Positions 49,906-60,459 of a DNA stretch of 64,000 bases are shown here, piece by piece; within the stretch, counting starts at the first letter, position 1; the number at the start of each line of letters is the position of its first letter. The position numbers and the translations under genes were made by a program. The stretch is from NCBI GenBank assembly GCA_900112785.1, contig FONB01000008.1, forward strand, positions 1-64,000, given 5' to 3'. Source of the DNA: Phytobacter palmae. GTDB taxonomy: Bacteria; Pseudomonadota; Gammaproteobacteria; Enterobacterales; Enterobacteriaceae. The notes beneath the pieces were generated by a model. The model ran no database searches. It saw nothing but the letters and a program-made list of their open reading frames with translations, and was not told the DNA's origin.

Positions 49906-52014
49906 ATGATTTCTCTGTTTGCCAGTACGGCCCGTGGGCTGGAAGAGCTATTAAAAACTGAACTGGAAAACCTGGGCGCACAAGAGTGCCGGGTGGTTCA
50001 GGGCGGCGTCCATTTCCATGGTGACACACGGCTGATTTATCAAAGCCTGATGTGGAGTCGTCTGGCCTCGCGCATCATGATGCCGCTCGGCGAGTGCAAG
50101 GTCTACAGTGATCTGGACCTTTACCTCGGCGTGCAGGCGATTCCGTGGACGGAGATTTTCAACCCGAATGCCACTTTTGCGGTCCATTTTAGCGGCCTGA
50201 ATGAAGAAATCCGGAACAGCCAGTATGGCGCACTGAAAGTAAAAGACGCCATTGTCGATAGCTTTACGCGCAAAAATCTGCCGCGTCCTGATGTGGATCG
50301 TGAATCGCCGGATTTACGCATTAATGTCTGGCTGAATAAAGAGACGGCCAGCATTGCGCTCGACCTTAGCGGGGAAGGCCTGCACTTGCGCGGTTATCGC
50401 GATGGCACCGGTATGGCACCGATCAAAGAAAACCTCGCTTCGGCGATTGTCATGCGTTCAGGCTGGCAGCCCGGCACTCCGCTGCTTGATCCGATGTGCG
50501 GTTCCGGAACGTTGCTGATTGAAGCGGCCATGTGGGCGACCGATCGTGCACCAGGCTTACATCGCGGCCGCTGGGGTTTTGGTGGCTGGGCTCAACATGA
50601 TGACGCAATCTGGCAGGACGTAAAAGCCGACGCGCAGAGCCGTGCGCGCGCAGGGCTGGCCAATTACACTTCACGTTTTTATGGCTCCGATAACGATCCT
50701 CGTGTTATTGAGCGTGCGCAGCGTAACGCCCGTCGTGCCGGGATTGGCGAGCTGGTTACTTTCGAAGTAAAAGATGTGGCGCAGTTAAGCAATCCGCTGC
50801 CGAAAGGGCCTTATGGTACCGTTATCAGCAACCCGCCGTACGGTGAACGTCTGGAAAGCGAACCGGCGCTGATTGCCTTGCACAGTTTGCTGGGACGGAC
50901 GTTGAAATCACAATTTGGCGGCTGGAATTTGTCGCTCTTTAGCGCTTCGGTCGATTTACTTAACTGCCTGCAGTTGCGTGCTGACCGCCAGTTTAAAGCC
51001 AAAAATGGCCCGCTGGATTGCGTGCAGAAAAACTATCACCTGGCGGAAAACACGGGCGAGGCAAAAGCGCCAGCCATGGCTGAGGATTACGCCAACCGCC
51101 TGCGCAAAAATCTCAAGAAACTGGAAAAATGGGCGCGTCAGGAAGGCATCGAATGCTATCGCCTGTACGATGCCGATCTGCCGGATTACAACGTGGCTGT
51201 TGATCGCTACGCAGACTGGGTAGTGGTGCAGGAGTATGCGCCGCCAAAAACCATCGATGCGCAAAAAGCGCGCCAGCGTCTGTTTGATATCATTGCCGCT
51301 ACCATCGCCGTGCTGGAGATTGCGCCGAACAAGCTGGTGCTGAAAACCCGTGAAAGGCAGAAAGGCAATAACCAGTACCAGAAGATGAGTGAAAAAGGTG
51401 AATTCCTCCAGGTTAGCGAATATAACGCCAGACTGTGGGTGAACCTGACCGACTATCTGGATACAGGGCTGTTTCTCGATCACCGTATCGCTCGCCGTAT
51501 GCTGGGTCAGATGAGCAAGGGGAAAGATTTTCTGAATCTCTTCTCTTATACCGGTAGCGCGAGTGTTCACGCCGGGCTTGGTGGCGCACGCAGCACTACG
51601 ACGGTGGATATGTCGCGTACCTATCTGGAGTGGGCGGAACGCAACTTACGCCTCAACGGCCTGACTGGTCGTCCACACCGCCTGCTGCAGGCAGATGTAC
51701 TGGCATGGTTACGTGAAACCGACGAACAGTTCGATCTGATTTTTATCGATCCGCCTACATTCTCGAATTCAAAACGTATGGAAGACTCTTTCGATGTTCA
51801 GCGCGATCACCTGACACTGATGAAAGATCTTAAACGTTTGCTGCGCAAAGGCGGCACGATCATGTTCTCAAACAATAAACGCGGTTTCCGCATGGATACT
51901 GAAGGGCTGGCTACGCTTGGGCTCAAAGCACAAGAAATTACCCACAAAACGCAGTCGCAAGATTTCGCCCGTAACCGTCAGATCCACAACTGCTGGCTGA
52001 TTACCGCAGCCTGA
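49906..52014 (+). CDS. rlmL: RlmKL, dual 23S rRNA methyltransferase
   Basis: A 702-residue fusion of two methyltransferases, full length. Residues 45-155 are a THUMP RNA-binding domain; residues about 160-390 form the RlmL domain with [16 protein letters not shown] and the catalytic NPPYGERL; the C-terminal RlmK domain (about 460-700) has [13 protein letters not shown] and [13 protein letters not shown]. It makes m2G2445 and m7G2069 in 23S rRNA. It lies 12 bases before uup. Confidence 0.98.
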   Translation: MISLFASTARGLEELLKTELENLGAQECRVVQGGVHFHGDTRLIYQSLMWSRLASRIMMPLGECKVYSDLDLYLGVQAIPWTEIFNPNATFAVHFSGLNEEIRNSQYGALKVKDAIVDSFTRKNLPRPDVDRESPDLRINVWLNKETASIALDLSGEGLHLRGYRDGTGMAPIKENLASAIVMRSGWQPGTPLLDPMCGSGTLLIEAAMWATDRAPGLHRGRWGFGGWAQHDDAIWQDVKADAQSRARAGLANYTSRFYGSDNDPRVIERAQRNARRAGIGELVTFEVKDVAQLSNPLPKGPYGTVISNPPYGERLESEPALIALHSLLGRTLKSQFGGWNLSLFSASVDLLNCLQLRADRQFKAKNGPLDCVQKNYHLAENTGEAKAPAMAEDYANRLRKNLKKLEKWARQEGIECYRLYDADLPDYNVAVDRYADWVVVQEYAPPKTIDAQKARQRLFDIIAATIAVLEIAPNKLVLKTRERQKGNNQYQKMSEKGEFLQVSEYNARLWVNLTDYLDTGLFLDHRIARRMLGQMSKGKDFLNLFSYTGSASVHAGLGGARSTTTVDMSRTYLEWAERNLRLNGLTGRPHRLLQADVLAWLRETDEQFDLIFIDPPTFSNSKRMEDSFDVQRDHLTLMKDLKRLLRKGGTIMFSNNKRGFRMDTEGLATLGLKAQEITHKTQSQDFARNRQIHNCWLITAA

Positions 52015-52026
52015 AAGGATAATTAG

Positions 52027-53934
52027 ATGTCATTAATTAGTATGCATGGCGCCTGGCTGTCGTTCAGCGATGCGCCCCTTCTTGATAATGCTGAGCTGCA
52101 TATCGAGGACAACGAGCGCGTCTGTCTGGTAGGACGTAACGGCGCGGGCAAATCGACGCTGATGAAAATCCTCAATCGCGAACAGGGGCTGGATGATGGC
52201 CGTATCGTGTATGAACAGGATTTGATCGTGGCACGTTTGCAACAGGACCCGCCGCGCAACGTCGCAGGCAGTGTCTACGATTTTGTCGCCGAAGGGATTG
52301 AAGAGCAGGCGGAGTACCTCAAGCGGTATCACGAAATTTCCCATCTGGTGATGACCGACCCGAGCGATAAAAACCTGAACGAAATGGCTCGCTTACAGGA
52401 ACTGCTGGACCACCATGGCCTCTGGCAGCTTGAAAACCGTATCAATGAAGTGCTGGCGCAACTAGGGCTGGAAGCTGACATGCCGCTGGCGTCGCTCTCT
52501 GGCGGCTGGTTGCGTAAGGCGGCGCTGGGACGTGCGCTGGTCAGCGGACCGAAAGTGCTCCTGCTCGATGAACCGACAAACCACCTTGATATTGAAACCA
52601 TCGACTGGCTGGAAGGCTTCCTGAAAACCTTCAGTGGCACCATTATTTTTATTTCTCACGATCGTTCTTTTATTCGCAATATGGCGACCCGTATTGTCGA
52701 TCTGGATCGTGGCAAACTGGTGACCTATCCCGGCGATTACGATACCTATCTGCTGGAAAAAGAAGAAAACCTGCGCGTTGAAGAGCTGCAAAATGCGGAA
52801 TTTGACCGCAAGCTGGCGCAGGAAGAAGTCTGGATCCGCCAGGGCATCAAAGCGCGCCGTACCCGTAATGAAGGTCGCGTACGCGCATTGAAAGCCATGC
52901 GTCGCGAACGCAGCGAACGCCGCGAGGTAATGGGTAGCGCGAAGATGCAGGTTGAGGAAGCAAGTCGCTCGGGCAAAATCGTCTTTGAGATGGAAAACGT
53001 CAACTATCAGGTAGACGGTAAAATGCTGGTCCAGGACTTTTCTGCTCAGGTGCAACGCGGTGACAAGATTGCTCTGATTGGGCCTAATGGTTGTGGGAAA
53101 ACAACGCTGCTCAAGTTGATGCTTGGCCAGTTGCAGGCCGACAGCGGGCGCATTCATTGCGGTACGAAGCTGGAGGTAGCCTACTTTGACCAGCACCGTG
53201 CGGAGCTCGATCCGGACAAAACGGTGATGGATAACCTGGCAGAAGGCAAACAGGAAGTGATGGTGAACGGTAAGCCACGCCATGTGCTGGGCTACCTGCA
53301 GGATTTCCTCTTCCACCCGAAACGGGCGATGACACCGGTTCGGGCGCTCTCTGGGGGTGAACGTAACCGACTGTTGCTGGCTCGTTTGTTCCTGAAACCC
53401 AGTAACTTATTGATTCTCGACGAACCAACTAACGATCTGGATGTCGAAACGCTGGAGTTGCTTGAAGAGCTTATTGATAGCTATCAGGGAACCGTCATGC
53501 TGGTCAGCCACGATCGTCAGTTCGTCGATAATACCGTTACGGAGTGCTGGATTTTCGAAGGCGCAGGACGGATTGGTCAATACGTTGGCGGTTATCATGA
53601 TGCGCGTGGTCAGCAAGCGGCATCGCAGGCACATAAAGCCGCATCCGTGAAGAAAGGGGCTGAAGTCTCTGTTAACAAGGCAGAAACTGTCAAACGAACC
53701 AGTAACAAACTAAGCTATAACCTGCAACGTGAGCTCGAACAACTGCCGCAAAAGCTGGAGAAGCTGGAGGCGGAGCTGGAAACATTGCAGGCGCAAGTGG
53801 CGGATGCCAGCTTTTTCAGCCAGCCTCACGACCATACGCAGAAAGTATTAGCCGAACTGGCTTCGGCGGAGCAGGCGCTGGAGGAAGCGTTTGAACGCTG
53901 GGAGTATCTGGAGGCTCTAAAAAACGGCGCATAA
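52027..53934 (+). CDS. uup: Uup, ABC-F ATPase
   Basis: A 635-residue soluble ABC-F protein. Two nucleotide-binding domains have Walker A GRNGAGKST (about 36-44) and GPNGCGKTT (about 352-360), signatures LSGGWLRK and LSGGERNR and Walker B LLLDEPTNHLD and LILDEPTNDLD. The C-terminal 80 residues are a coiled coil that binds DNA or ribosomes in the family. Uup counters precise excision of transposons and acts on branched DNA or ribosomes. It follows rlmL by 12 bases and precedes pqiA by 14 bases. Confidence 0.98.
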   Translation: MSLISMHGAWLSFSDAPLLDNAELHIEDNERVCLVGRNGAGKSTLMKILNREQGLDDGRIVYEQDLIVARLQQDPPRNVAGSVYDFVAEGIEEQAEYLKRYHEISHLVMTDPSDKNLNEMARLQELLDHHGLWQLENRINEVLAQLGLEADMPLASLSGGWLRKAALGRALVSGPKVLLLDEPTNHLDIETIDWLEGFLKTFSGTIIFISHDRSFIRNMATRIVDLDRGKLVTYPGDYDTYLLEKEENLRVEELQNAEFDRKLAQEEVWIRQGIKARRTRNEGRVRALKAMRRERSERREVMGSAKMQVEEASRSGKIVFEMENVNYQVDGKMLVQDFSAQVQRGDKIALIGPNGCGKTTLLKLMLGQLQADSGRIHCGTKLEVAYFDQHRAELDPDKTVMDNLAEGKQEVMVNGKPRHVLGYLQDFLFHPKRAMTPVRALSGGERNRLLLARLFLKPSNLLILDEPTNDLDVETLELLEELIDSYQGTVMLVSHDRQFVDNTVTECWIFEGAGRIGQYVGGYHDARGQQAASQAHKAASVKKGAEVSVNKAETVKRTSNKLSYNLQRELEQLPQKLEKLEAELETLQAQVADASFFSQPHDHTQKVLAELASAEQALEEAFERWEYLEALKNGA

Positions 53935-53948
53935 CTCAGGAAGCCAGT

Positions 53949-55202
53949 ATGTGTGAACATCACCACGCCACCCGGCATATTTTATGTACCCAGTGCGATT
54001 TATTGGTGGCTTTGCCACCATTGCAGCATGGTCATAAAGCGGCTTGTCCCCGCTGCGGCACGACATTAACCACACAGTGGGATGAACCCAGACAACGTCC
54101 CACCGCGTATGCGCTGGTGGCGCTGTTCATGCTACTGCTTTCCAATCTGTTCCCGTTTGTGAATATGAAAGTGGCAGGCGTCACCAGCGAGGTGACGCTG
54201 CTGGAAATCCCCGGTGTGATGTTTTCGGAAGATTACGCCAGTCTCGGGACGATCTTTTTACTCTTCGTTCAGCTGGTTCCGGCATTTTGTCTGGTGACCA
54301 TATTGCTATTGGTCAATCGCGTACGGATGTCGCTTCGGGTCAAAACGTTTCTGGCGCGCATCCTTTTCCAGCTTAAAACCTGGGGTATGGCAGAGATTTT
54401 TCTGGCCGGCGTGCTGGTGAGCTTTGTCAAGCTGATGGCCTACGGCGATGTGGGCATCGGCAGCAGCTTTATCCCATGGTGTCTGTTTTGCCTGCTACAA
54501 CTGCGTACTATGCAGTGTGTGGACCGTCACTGGCTCTGGGATGATATTTCCCCTGCGCCATTGCCAGCGGCGCCGCTGCGCGTTGGCGTGACGGGTATTC
54601 GCCAGGGATTACGCAGTTGTCCCTGTTGCACCGCTATTGTGGCGGCCAACGAACCCGTTTGCCCGCGGTGTCATACCAGGGGCTATGTCAGACGCAGGAA
54701 CAGTCTGCAATGGACGATGGCGCTGCTGGTGACGTCTATCCTGCTGTATCTGCCAGCCAATATTTTGCCGATCATGATTACCGATCTGTTGGGCGATCAG
54801 ATGCCATCGACGATCCTTGCCGGGGTGATTTTGCTCTGGAGCGAGGGATCATACCCGGTCGCGCTGGTGATTTTTATTGCCAGTATTATGGTGCCGACCT
54901 TAAAAATGATCGCAATCGCCTGGTTATGCTGGGATGCAAAAGGTCATGGCCGGCGAGACAGTGAACGTATGCACTTTATTTATGAAATCGTAGAATTTGT
55001 TGGGCGCTGGTCGATGATTGATGTATTTGTCATCGCTGTGCTCTCCGCATTGGTGCGCATGGGAGGATTAATGAATATTTATCCGGCCATGGGGGCGCTG
55101 ATGTTTGCGCTGGTCGTCATCATTACAATGTTTGCGGCAATGACATTCGATCCCCGCCTGACCTGGGATCGCGAGCCTGAATCGAGCCATGAGGAGTCGT
55201 AA
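53949..55202 (+). CDS. pqiA: PqiA, inner-membrane partner of PqiB
   Basis: A 417-residue membrane protein with two similar halves, each with a zinc-ribbon cysteine set (CTQC and CPRC near 14-38; CPCC and CPRC near 222-240) followed by four membrane helices. It belongs to the PqiABC system that moves lipids between the inner and outer membranes; the genes are paraquat-inducible through SoxRS in E. coli. It is four bases before pqiB. Confidence 0.96.
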   Translation: MCEHHHATRHILCTQCDLLVALPPLQHGHKAACPRCGTTLTTQWDEPRQRPTAYALVALFMLLLSNLFPFVNMKVAGVTSEVTLLEIPGVMFSEDYASLGTIFLLFVQLVPAFCLVTILLLVNRVRMSLRVKTFLARILFQLKTWGMAEIFLAGVLVSFVKLMAYGDVGIGSSFIPWCLFCLLQLRTMQCVDRHWLWDDISPAPLPAAPLRVGVTGIRQGLRSCPCCTAIVAANEPVCPRCHTRGYVRRRNSLQWTMALLVTSILLYLPANILPIMITDLLGDQMPSTILAGVILLWSEGSYPVALVIFIASIMVPTLKMIAIAWLCWDAKGHGRRDSERMHFIYEIVEFVGRWSMIDVFVIAVLSALVRMGGLMNIYPAMGALMFALVVIITMFAAMTFDPRLTWDREPESSHEES

Positions 55203-55206
55203 GAAC

Positions 55207-56847
55207 ATGGAGAAAACCAATGGGGAGGCGAAAGTGCAGAAAGTCAAAAACTGGTCGCCGGTATGGATATTCCCGATAGTCACGGCCCTCATCGGCGCGT
55301 GGATCCTCTTTTACCATTACAGCCACCAGGGGCCGGAAGTGACGCTCATTACCACCAATGCCGAAGGCATCGTCGGGGGTAAAACGACAATCAAAAGCCG
55401 TAGTGTGGATGTCGGCGTGGTAGAGAGCACGACGCTGACAGACGATCTGACCCATGTAGAGATTAAAGCGCGCCTGAATACAGGGATGGAGAAGTTGCTC
55501 TACAACGACTCTGTTTTTTGGGTGGTTAAGCCACAGGTTGGGCGTGAAGGGATCAGTGGGCTGGGGACATTACTTTCTGGTGCCTATATTGAACTCCAGC
55601 CAGGGAAAAAGGGCAGCCAGCCGGAAAGATATAACCTGCTCGATTCACCGCCGCTGGCACCGCCGGATGCAAAAGGGATTCGGATTATCCTGGACAGCAA
55701 GAAAGCAGGGCAACTCTCTCCGGGCGATCCGGTACTTTTCCGTGGTTACCGCGTCGGATCTGTTGAGACCAGTACTTTCGATACGCAAAAGCGTACGATT
55801 ACCTATCAACTTTTTATTAACGCGCCAAACGATCGTCTGGTGACCAGCAACGTGCGTTTCTGGAAAGACAGCGGCATCGCCGTGGATTTAACCTCTGCCG
55901 GAATGCGGGTTGAAATGGGATCGCTCAGTACCCTTTTTGGCGGCGGCGTCAGTTTTGATGTGCCGGAAGGGAATGAACTGGGTGAGCCTGTCGCTGAAAA
56001 AACAGCTTTTATGCTGTATGACGATCAACGCAGTATTCAGGAGTCGCTGTATACCGAACACATTGATTACCTGATGTTCTTCAAAGATTCGATTCGTGGT
56101 CTGCAGCCTGGCGCACCGGTAGAATTTCGCGGTATTCGCCTGGGCACCGTGGCTAAAGTGCCGTTCTTCACGCCAGAAATGCGTCAGAAACTGAATGACG
56201 ATTACCGGATACCTATCCTGATTCGTATTGAGCCTCAGCGTCTGATAAGCCAGTTTGGCGGCGATCCGAACGTAGATGAACATATTGCTGAGTTAATGAA
56301 ACGCGGCCTGCGTGCGGCGTTGAAAACTGGCAACATTGTGACAGGTGCCCTGTATGTCGACCTCGATTTTTACCCGAAAGCACCTCCCGTAACCGATATG
56401 CCGGAATTTGGCGGCTACCGCATCATCCCGACTGTCAGCGGCGGTCTGGCGCAGATTCAGCAAAAACTGATGGATACGCTGGATAAAATTAACAATCTGC
56501 CACTTAACCCGATGATCGAGCAGGCAACCAATACCTTAACGGCGAGTCAGCAGACGATGCGCCGTCTGCAGACGACACTCGATAATCTGAATAAGCTGAC
56601 AGCCAGTCAGTCTATGCAACAACTGCCAGCAGACATGCAAAATACGCTGCGTGAACTCAATCGCAGTATGCAGGGCTTCCAGCCGGGTTCGGCCGCGTAC
56701 AACAAGATGGTGGCGGACATGCAGCGTCTTGACCAGGTATTGCGTGAACTGCAGCCGGTGCTCAAAACGCTGAACGATAAGAGTAACGCGCTGGTGTTTG
56801 AAGCGAAGGGCAAAGACGATCCGCAGCCGAAGAGGGCGAAAGAATGA
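55207..56847 (+). CDS. pqiB: PqiB, MCE-domain lipid transport protein
   Basis: A 546-residue protein (E. coli length) when started at ATG 55207; the frame extends six codons further up. One N-terminal membrane helix (WIFPIVTALIGAWILFY) is followed by three MCE domains starting near residues 40, 160 and 280 (GPEVTLITTNAEG and GIRIILDSKKAG are typical starts) and a long C-terminal coiled coil. In the family it forms a hexameric syringe-like tube across the periplasm. Its stop overlaps the pqiC ATG by four bases. Confidence 0.97.
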   Translation: MEKTNGEAKVQKVKNWSPVWIFPIVTALIGAWILFYHYSHQGPEVTLITTNAEGIVGGKTTIKSRSVDVGVVESTTLTDDLTHVEIKARLNTGMEKLLYNDSVFWVVKPQVGREGISGLGTLLSGAYIELQPGKKGSQPERYNLLDSPPLAPPDAKGIRIILDSKKAGQLSPGDPVLFRGYRVGSVETSTFDTQKRTITYQLFINAPNDRLVTSNVRFWKDSGIAVDLTSAGMRVEMGSLSTLFGGGVSFDVPEGNELGEPVAEKTAFMLYDDQRSIQESLYTEHIDYLMFFKDSIRGLQPGAPVEFRGIRLGTVAKVPFFTPEMRQKLNDDYRIPILIRIEPQRLISQFGGDPNVDEHIAELMKRGLRAALKTGNIVTGALYVDLDFYPKAPPVTDMPEFGGYRIIPTVSGGLAQIQQKLMDTLDKINNLPLNPMIEQATNTLTASQQTMRRLQTTLDNLNKLTASQSMQQLPADMQNTLRELNRSMQGFQPGSAAYNKMVADMQRLDQVLRELQPVLKTLNDKSNALVFEAKGKDDPQPKRAKE

Positions 56848-57410
56848 AAAAAGGAACAATAGCGCTTCTGGCAATGCTTCTGACGGCCTGTAGCACGAGC
56901 GGTGATAAGAAGAGCTACTATCAGTTGCCATCACCGCCGCAGCCAACGGTGGCGCAAAGCGACGGGCGTGGACAACACCTGTTGTGGGTTGAGCAGGTGA
57001 CGGTGCCGGATTATCTCGCAGGAAATGGTGTTGTTTACCAGACGAGTGATGTGCAGTACGTTATTGCCACCAATAACCTGTGGGCGAGCCCACTGGACCA
57101 GCAGCTGCGCACAACGCTGGTGGCCAATTTAAGTAACGGGCTCCCGGGCTGGGTCGTGGCATCGCAACCGCTTGGTAGCGAGCAGGACACGCTCAATGTC
57201 ACCGTAACAGGCTTTCACGGTCGTTATGACGGGCGGGTTATCGTGAGTGGCGAATGGCTGGTTAATCATCGCGGACAGCTGATTAAGCGTCCTTTCCACA
57301 TTGAGCTTAAGCAACAGCAAGATGGTTATGACGAGATGGTGAAAATGCTGGCCGTTGCCTGGCAACAGGAAGCGGGAAGTATCGCCAGCGAGCTTAAACG
57401 TCTGCCATAG
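56844..57410 (+). CDS. pqiC: PqiC, outer-membrane lipoprotein of the Pqi system
   Basis: A 188-residue lipoprotein of the ABC-type transport auxiliary family (E. coli YmbA: 187). The signal is short and the lipobox LLTAC puts the modified Cys at residue 16. It docks the PqiB tube at the outer membrane. Translation is coupled to pqiB by ATGA, and a terminator follows. Confidence 0.96.
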   Translation: MKKGTIALLAMLLTACSTSGDKKSYYQLPSPPQPTVAQSDGRGQHLLWVEQVTVPDYLAGNGVVYQTSDVQYVIATNNLWASPLDQQLRTTLVANLSNGLPGWVVASQPLGSEQDTLNVTVTGFHGRYDGRVIVSGEWLVNHRGQLIKRPFHIELKQQQDGYDEMVKMLAVAWQQEAGSIASELKRLP

Positions 57411-57432
57411 AAAAATTAACTGCATTATCTAC

Positions 57433-57466
57433 GCCGTCAGGTCATTTTTGTCTGACGGCTTTTTTA
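57433..57466 (+). terminator. Terminator of pqiABC
   Basis: GCCGTCAG (57433-57440) and CTGACGGC (57452-57459), 11-base loop, followed by six or more T residues. Confidence 0.9.
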
Positions 57467-57664
57467 TTTTTGTGCTCAATTCATTACCTGTGCTGGTTCA
57501 CAGTTTTTGTACAAATGAACTTCTGTTTAGGTCACATTTATGACACTGGCGTGAATTTTGCGCATTGACGACAAACGGTATCCAGGGTATTCGTAGCCTG
57601 TGGTTGCATACTTAGTAACCACTGTTTTCTTTTCCACCAGACCAAAAAATGAGGGAAACGAGGC

Positions 57665-57832
57665 ATGAAGAGACAAAAGCGAGATCGCCTGGAACGGGCA
57701 CATCAACGTGGGTATCAGGCCGGCATCACGGGACGGCCAAAAGAAATGTGTCCTTATCAGACGCTGAATCAGAGATCCGAATGGATGGGAGGCTGGCGAG
57801 AAGCCATGGAGGACAGGGCCGTCATTGCCTGA
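57665..57832 (+). CDS. rmf: Rmf, ribosome modulation factor
   Basis: A 55-residue basic protein beginning MKRQKRDRLERAHQRG and ending ADR-like EDRAVIA, the exact E. coli length. It binds 30S subunits in stationary phase and makes inactive 100S ribosome dimers. GAAACGAGGC precedes the ATG. E. coli rmf is induced by ppGpp and CRP in slow growth; the promoter should lie within 57467-57640, but I could not assign a clear CRP box. A terminator follows at 57851-57880. Confidence 0.97.
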   Translation: MKRQKRDRLERAHQRGYQAGITGRPKEMCPYQTLNQRSEWMGGWREAMEDRAVIA

Positions 57833-57850
57833 TTCTGTCTCTTTAAACAA

Positions 57851-57882
57851 GAAACCTCCGCATTGCGGAGGTTTCGCCTTTT
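57851..57882. terminator. Terminator of rmf
   Basis: GAAACCTCCGC (57851-57861) and GCGGAGGTTTC (57865-57875), loop ATT. The stem is perfect and lies between rmf and convergent fabA. Confidence 0.88.
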
Positions 57883-57927
57883 CTGCCCTGAGCCATTCTT
57901 TCTGGCTCGTTTACGCGGCAATCCGTA

Positions 57928-58446
57928 TCAGAATGCAGAGGTGTCCTGGAACAGGCCCACTTTCAGGTCGGTCGCGGTGTAGATAACACGGCCGTCAACC
58001 AGTACTTCACCATCTGCAAGACCCATCACCAGACGGCGATTAATGACGCGTTTGAAGTGGATGCGGTAGGTGACTTTTTTTGCGGTCGGCAGGATCTGAC
58101 CGGTAAATTTCACTTCGCCTACGCCCAGCGCACGGCCTTTGCCTTCACCACCGAGCCAGCCCAGGTAGAATCCAACGAGCTGCCACATGGCGTCCAGTCC
58201 GAGGCAGCCAGGCATTACCGGGTCGCCGATAAAGTGGCAACCAAAGAACCACAGGTCCGGATTAATATCTAATTCAGCTTCAACATATCCTTTGTCGAAA
58301 TTCCCGCCGTTTTCGGTCATTAATACCACACGGTCCATCATCAGCATGCTTGGAGCTGGTAATTGTGGGCCTTTTTCGCCAAATAGCTCTCCGCGACCAG
58401 AGGCAAGAAGATCTTCTTTTGTATAGGATTCGCGTTTATCTACCAT
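57928..58446 (-). CDS. fabA: FabA, 3-hydroxydecanoyl-ACP dehydratase/isomerase
   Basis: A 172-residue hot-dog-fold enzyme, the usual length. The catalytic histidine is at about residue 71 in [17 protein letters not shown], with the partner Asp in the same segment. It makes the cis-3 double bond for unsaturated fatty acids. It lies downstream of lonH with a short gap that carries its regulatory sites. Confidence 0.98.
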   Translation of the reverse strand: MVDKRESYTKEDLLASGRGELFGEKGPQLPAPSMLMMDRVVLMTENGGNFDKGYVEAELDINPDLWFFGCHFIGDPVMPGCLGLDAMWQLVGFYLGWLGGEGKGRALGVGEVKFTGQILPTAKKVTYRIHFKRVINRRLVMGLADGEVLVDGRVIYTATDLKVGLFQDTSAF

Positions 58447-58486
58447 GTTCTATGTAAGCCTTATTGTGAGTTTCGGACGCAGGATA

Positions 58487-58518
58487 GCTAACACGTGTAC
58501 GCTGAACAAGTCCGATCA
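58487..58518 (-). promoter_or_regulatory. FabR and FadR-like sites before fabA
   Basis: Read on the minus strand, TGATCGGACTTGTTCAG (58502-58518) looks like the FadR activator site and AGCGTACACGTGTTAGC (58487-58503) like the FabR repressor site, in the same order as upstream of E. coli fabA. The FadR-like sequence overlaps the lonH stop codon, so lonH coding sequence reaches into fabA control DNA. Confidence 0.6.
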
Positions 58519-60276
58519 GTTCGGACTGAACCAGCCAAGCCAACGAAGCGGCCACGGATAACGGTGACGAGCGTCTTGTTGCGTCGCATGGGCGATACGC
58601 TCCAGAATGGTCTGCTTCAGTGTAGTTTGTCCTTCAGCATCCCATACCAGTTTGGTCAATAAAGGGAGTGCATCCATGACGTCATCAATGGCCCATATAG
58701 AAAATTGACCTGCTTTAACGGCATCCAGCAACTCCTGGCGCAAGCAAAGATGACGCACATTGGCAACGGGTATGATCACTCCCTGGTTGCCATCCAGACC
58801 ACGATGCTGGCAGATAGCAAAGAACCCTTCGATCTTTTCATTGAGACCGCCAACAGGCTGGGCGCGACCAAATTGATCCACCGAGCCGGTGATAGCGATA
58901 CTTTGACTGACAGGGACATCCGCCAGAGCGCTGATTAGAGCGCACAGTTCTGCCATCGATGCACTGTCACCATCCACTTCGCTGTAAGATTGCTCAAAAG
59001 TCAGTGATGCGGAGAATGGGATTTGTTGCTCAAGCTCAAGCTCGGCCATCAGGAAGGACTGCATAATCATCATGCCTTTTGCATGAATGTTGCCGCCCAG
59101 TTCTGCTTTACGCTCAATGTCATTAAATTCGCCATCGCCGATATGCACGACACAGCTAATACGTGAAGGTTCGCCAAACGCACGCGGATGTCCAGGAAAC
59201 TCAACAACTGACAGAGCGTTGATTTGTCCTGTCTGTTCACCCTCAGTCTCAATGAGGATCTGCTCTAACAGAATCTCATCTTGCATGCGCTCCGCCAGAT
59301 AGCCTTCGCGCCATTCACGCTGAGTGAGCATGGTAGTTAGCTGTTCAGCATCGAACGTCTGCGCGTCAGTCATCGCGGACACTTCACTTAACTGGCGGAT
59401 TAACCATAGCGGACAGAGCGGGAGCGTCTCTTGATCGCCGGTATAACGAACAGCTTCCCGAATCAGTATCGGCCAGGCATCCGCAGACGGGGAGGGTAAT
59501 TCGGCCTCCCGGGCGATCAGCTGAACCCACTGACACCATTGCGCCAGTGTTTCTGCGTCACCAAACTGCAGGTTATCTTCATATTCGCTATAGATAGCCT
59601 GTTCAGCGAGTTCTGGCTCCATCTCCTGGAAGTCAGCCAGAGAATCTCTTTCTCCGACGAGGATGACCCGAAGATCGAGCGGCATTGACGGGACTGAGAC
59701 GGGCAGGGGGCGAGATTCATCAAACGCAACCCAGTCAAAACGACGGCGTGTCACCATGGTTTTTAAACGCATCCACAGTAAAGGTTGCGCCAGCAGGGTG
59801 CGCAGTGAGATAACCAGTGTGCCACCGTTGGCCTGATGTACCAGCCCGGGTTGCAGGGTTATCTCATTATTGAATTGGCGCAAACAACCAAATAACTGCT
59901 CGGCCTCGACCCAATCAGCAATAACAACCTGCTCTTTACCGGCAAAATTGGCTTCTGCGTTTTGCGCAGGGGTAAGCGTAATCGTCGCACCATTAACCTG
60001 ATAATTGCCGCCGACAACCTCAAACTCCTCAGGCTGTAATGCTGACACAGCCTCGGCGAGGATCTTCAGGTACTCTTCCTCTTCTGGCGCCTTTGCCAGC
60101 ATAAAACGTGAAGTCGCCACAGGATGGAGCAACTGCTCCAGCGCATACTGTAATCGGGGTTGGGTATCGCCCAGGAAGAAGACCGTCTCATCAGTGAGTG
60201 CGGACTGCTTAAACACATCCTGATAGCTCTCGGTATCAGGAGTCAGTTCATTCCATTCAAGTTTTGTAATGGTCAA
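58516..60276 (-). CDS. ycbZ: LonH (YcbZ), Lon-like protease
   Basis: A 586-residue protein, the E. coli length. The N-terminal two thirds is an AAA-related region without a clear Walker A motif; the C-terminal third is a Lon protease domain. The catalytic dyad is Ser438 in DGDSASM and Lys481 in VGGLNEKIEG, 43 residues apart as in Lon. Its role is not well defined; the E. coli homologue is linked to ribosome assembly defects and stress. It is divergent from matP. Confidence 0.94.
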   Translation of the reverse strand: MTITKLEWNELTPDTESYQDVFKQSALTDETVFFLGDTQPRLQYALEQLLHPVATSRFMLAKAPEEEEYLKILAEAVSALQPEEFEVVGGNYQVNGATITLTPAQNAEANFAGKEQVVIADWVEAEQLFGCLRQFNNEITLQPGLVHQANGGTLVISLRTLLAQPLLWMRLKTMVTRRRFDWVAFDESRPLPVSVPSMPLDLRVILVGERDSLADFQEMEPELAEQAIYSEYEDNLQFGDAETLAQWCQWVQLIAREAELPSPSADAWPILIREAVRYTGDQETLPLCPLWLIRQLSEVSAMTDAQTFDAEQLTTMLTQREWREGYLAERMQDEILLEQILIETEGEQTGQINALSVVEFPGHPRAFGEPSRISCVVHIGDGEFNDIERKAELGGNIHAKGMMIMQSFLMAELELEQQIPFSASLTFEQSYSEVDGDSASMAELCALISALADVPVSQSIAITGSVDQFGRAQPVGGLNEKIEGFFAICQHRGLDGNQGVIIPVANVRHLCLRQELLDAVKAGQFSIWAIDDVMDALPLLTKLVWDAEGQTTLKQTILERIAHATQQDARHRYPWPLRWLGWFSPN

Positions 60277-60459
60277 AGTCGTTTTTTTTGTCTGATGTAA
60301 AAGGCGGGATTATACCGTAAACGCCTGTGCAGCACACAGGGAATACACGTTTTCCAGTTGCAGATATGCCGTTGGAATAAACAGAATGTGATTTCTTTTC
60401 AGCAGAGCAAGAAAAAACTGATATTCTGAACAGAGTTACACGGTAACGTTGAGATCGCA

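Noticed and set aside
57480-57640. CRP site before rmf
   Set aside because: A TCACA half-site near 57532-57537 has no matching partner at the right distance.
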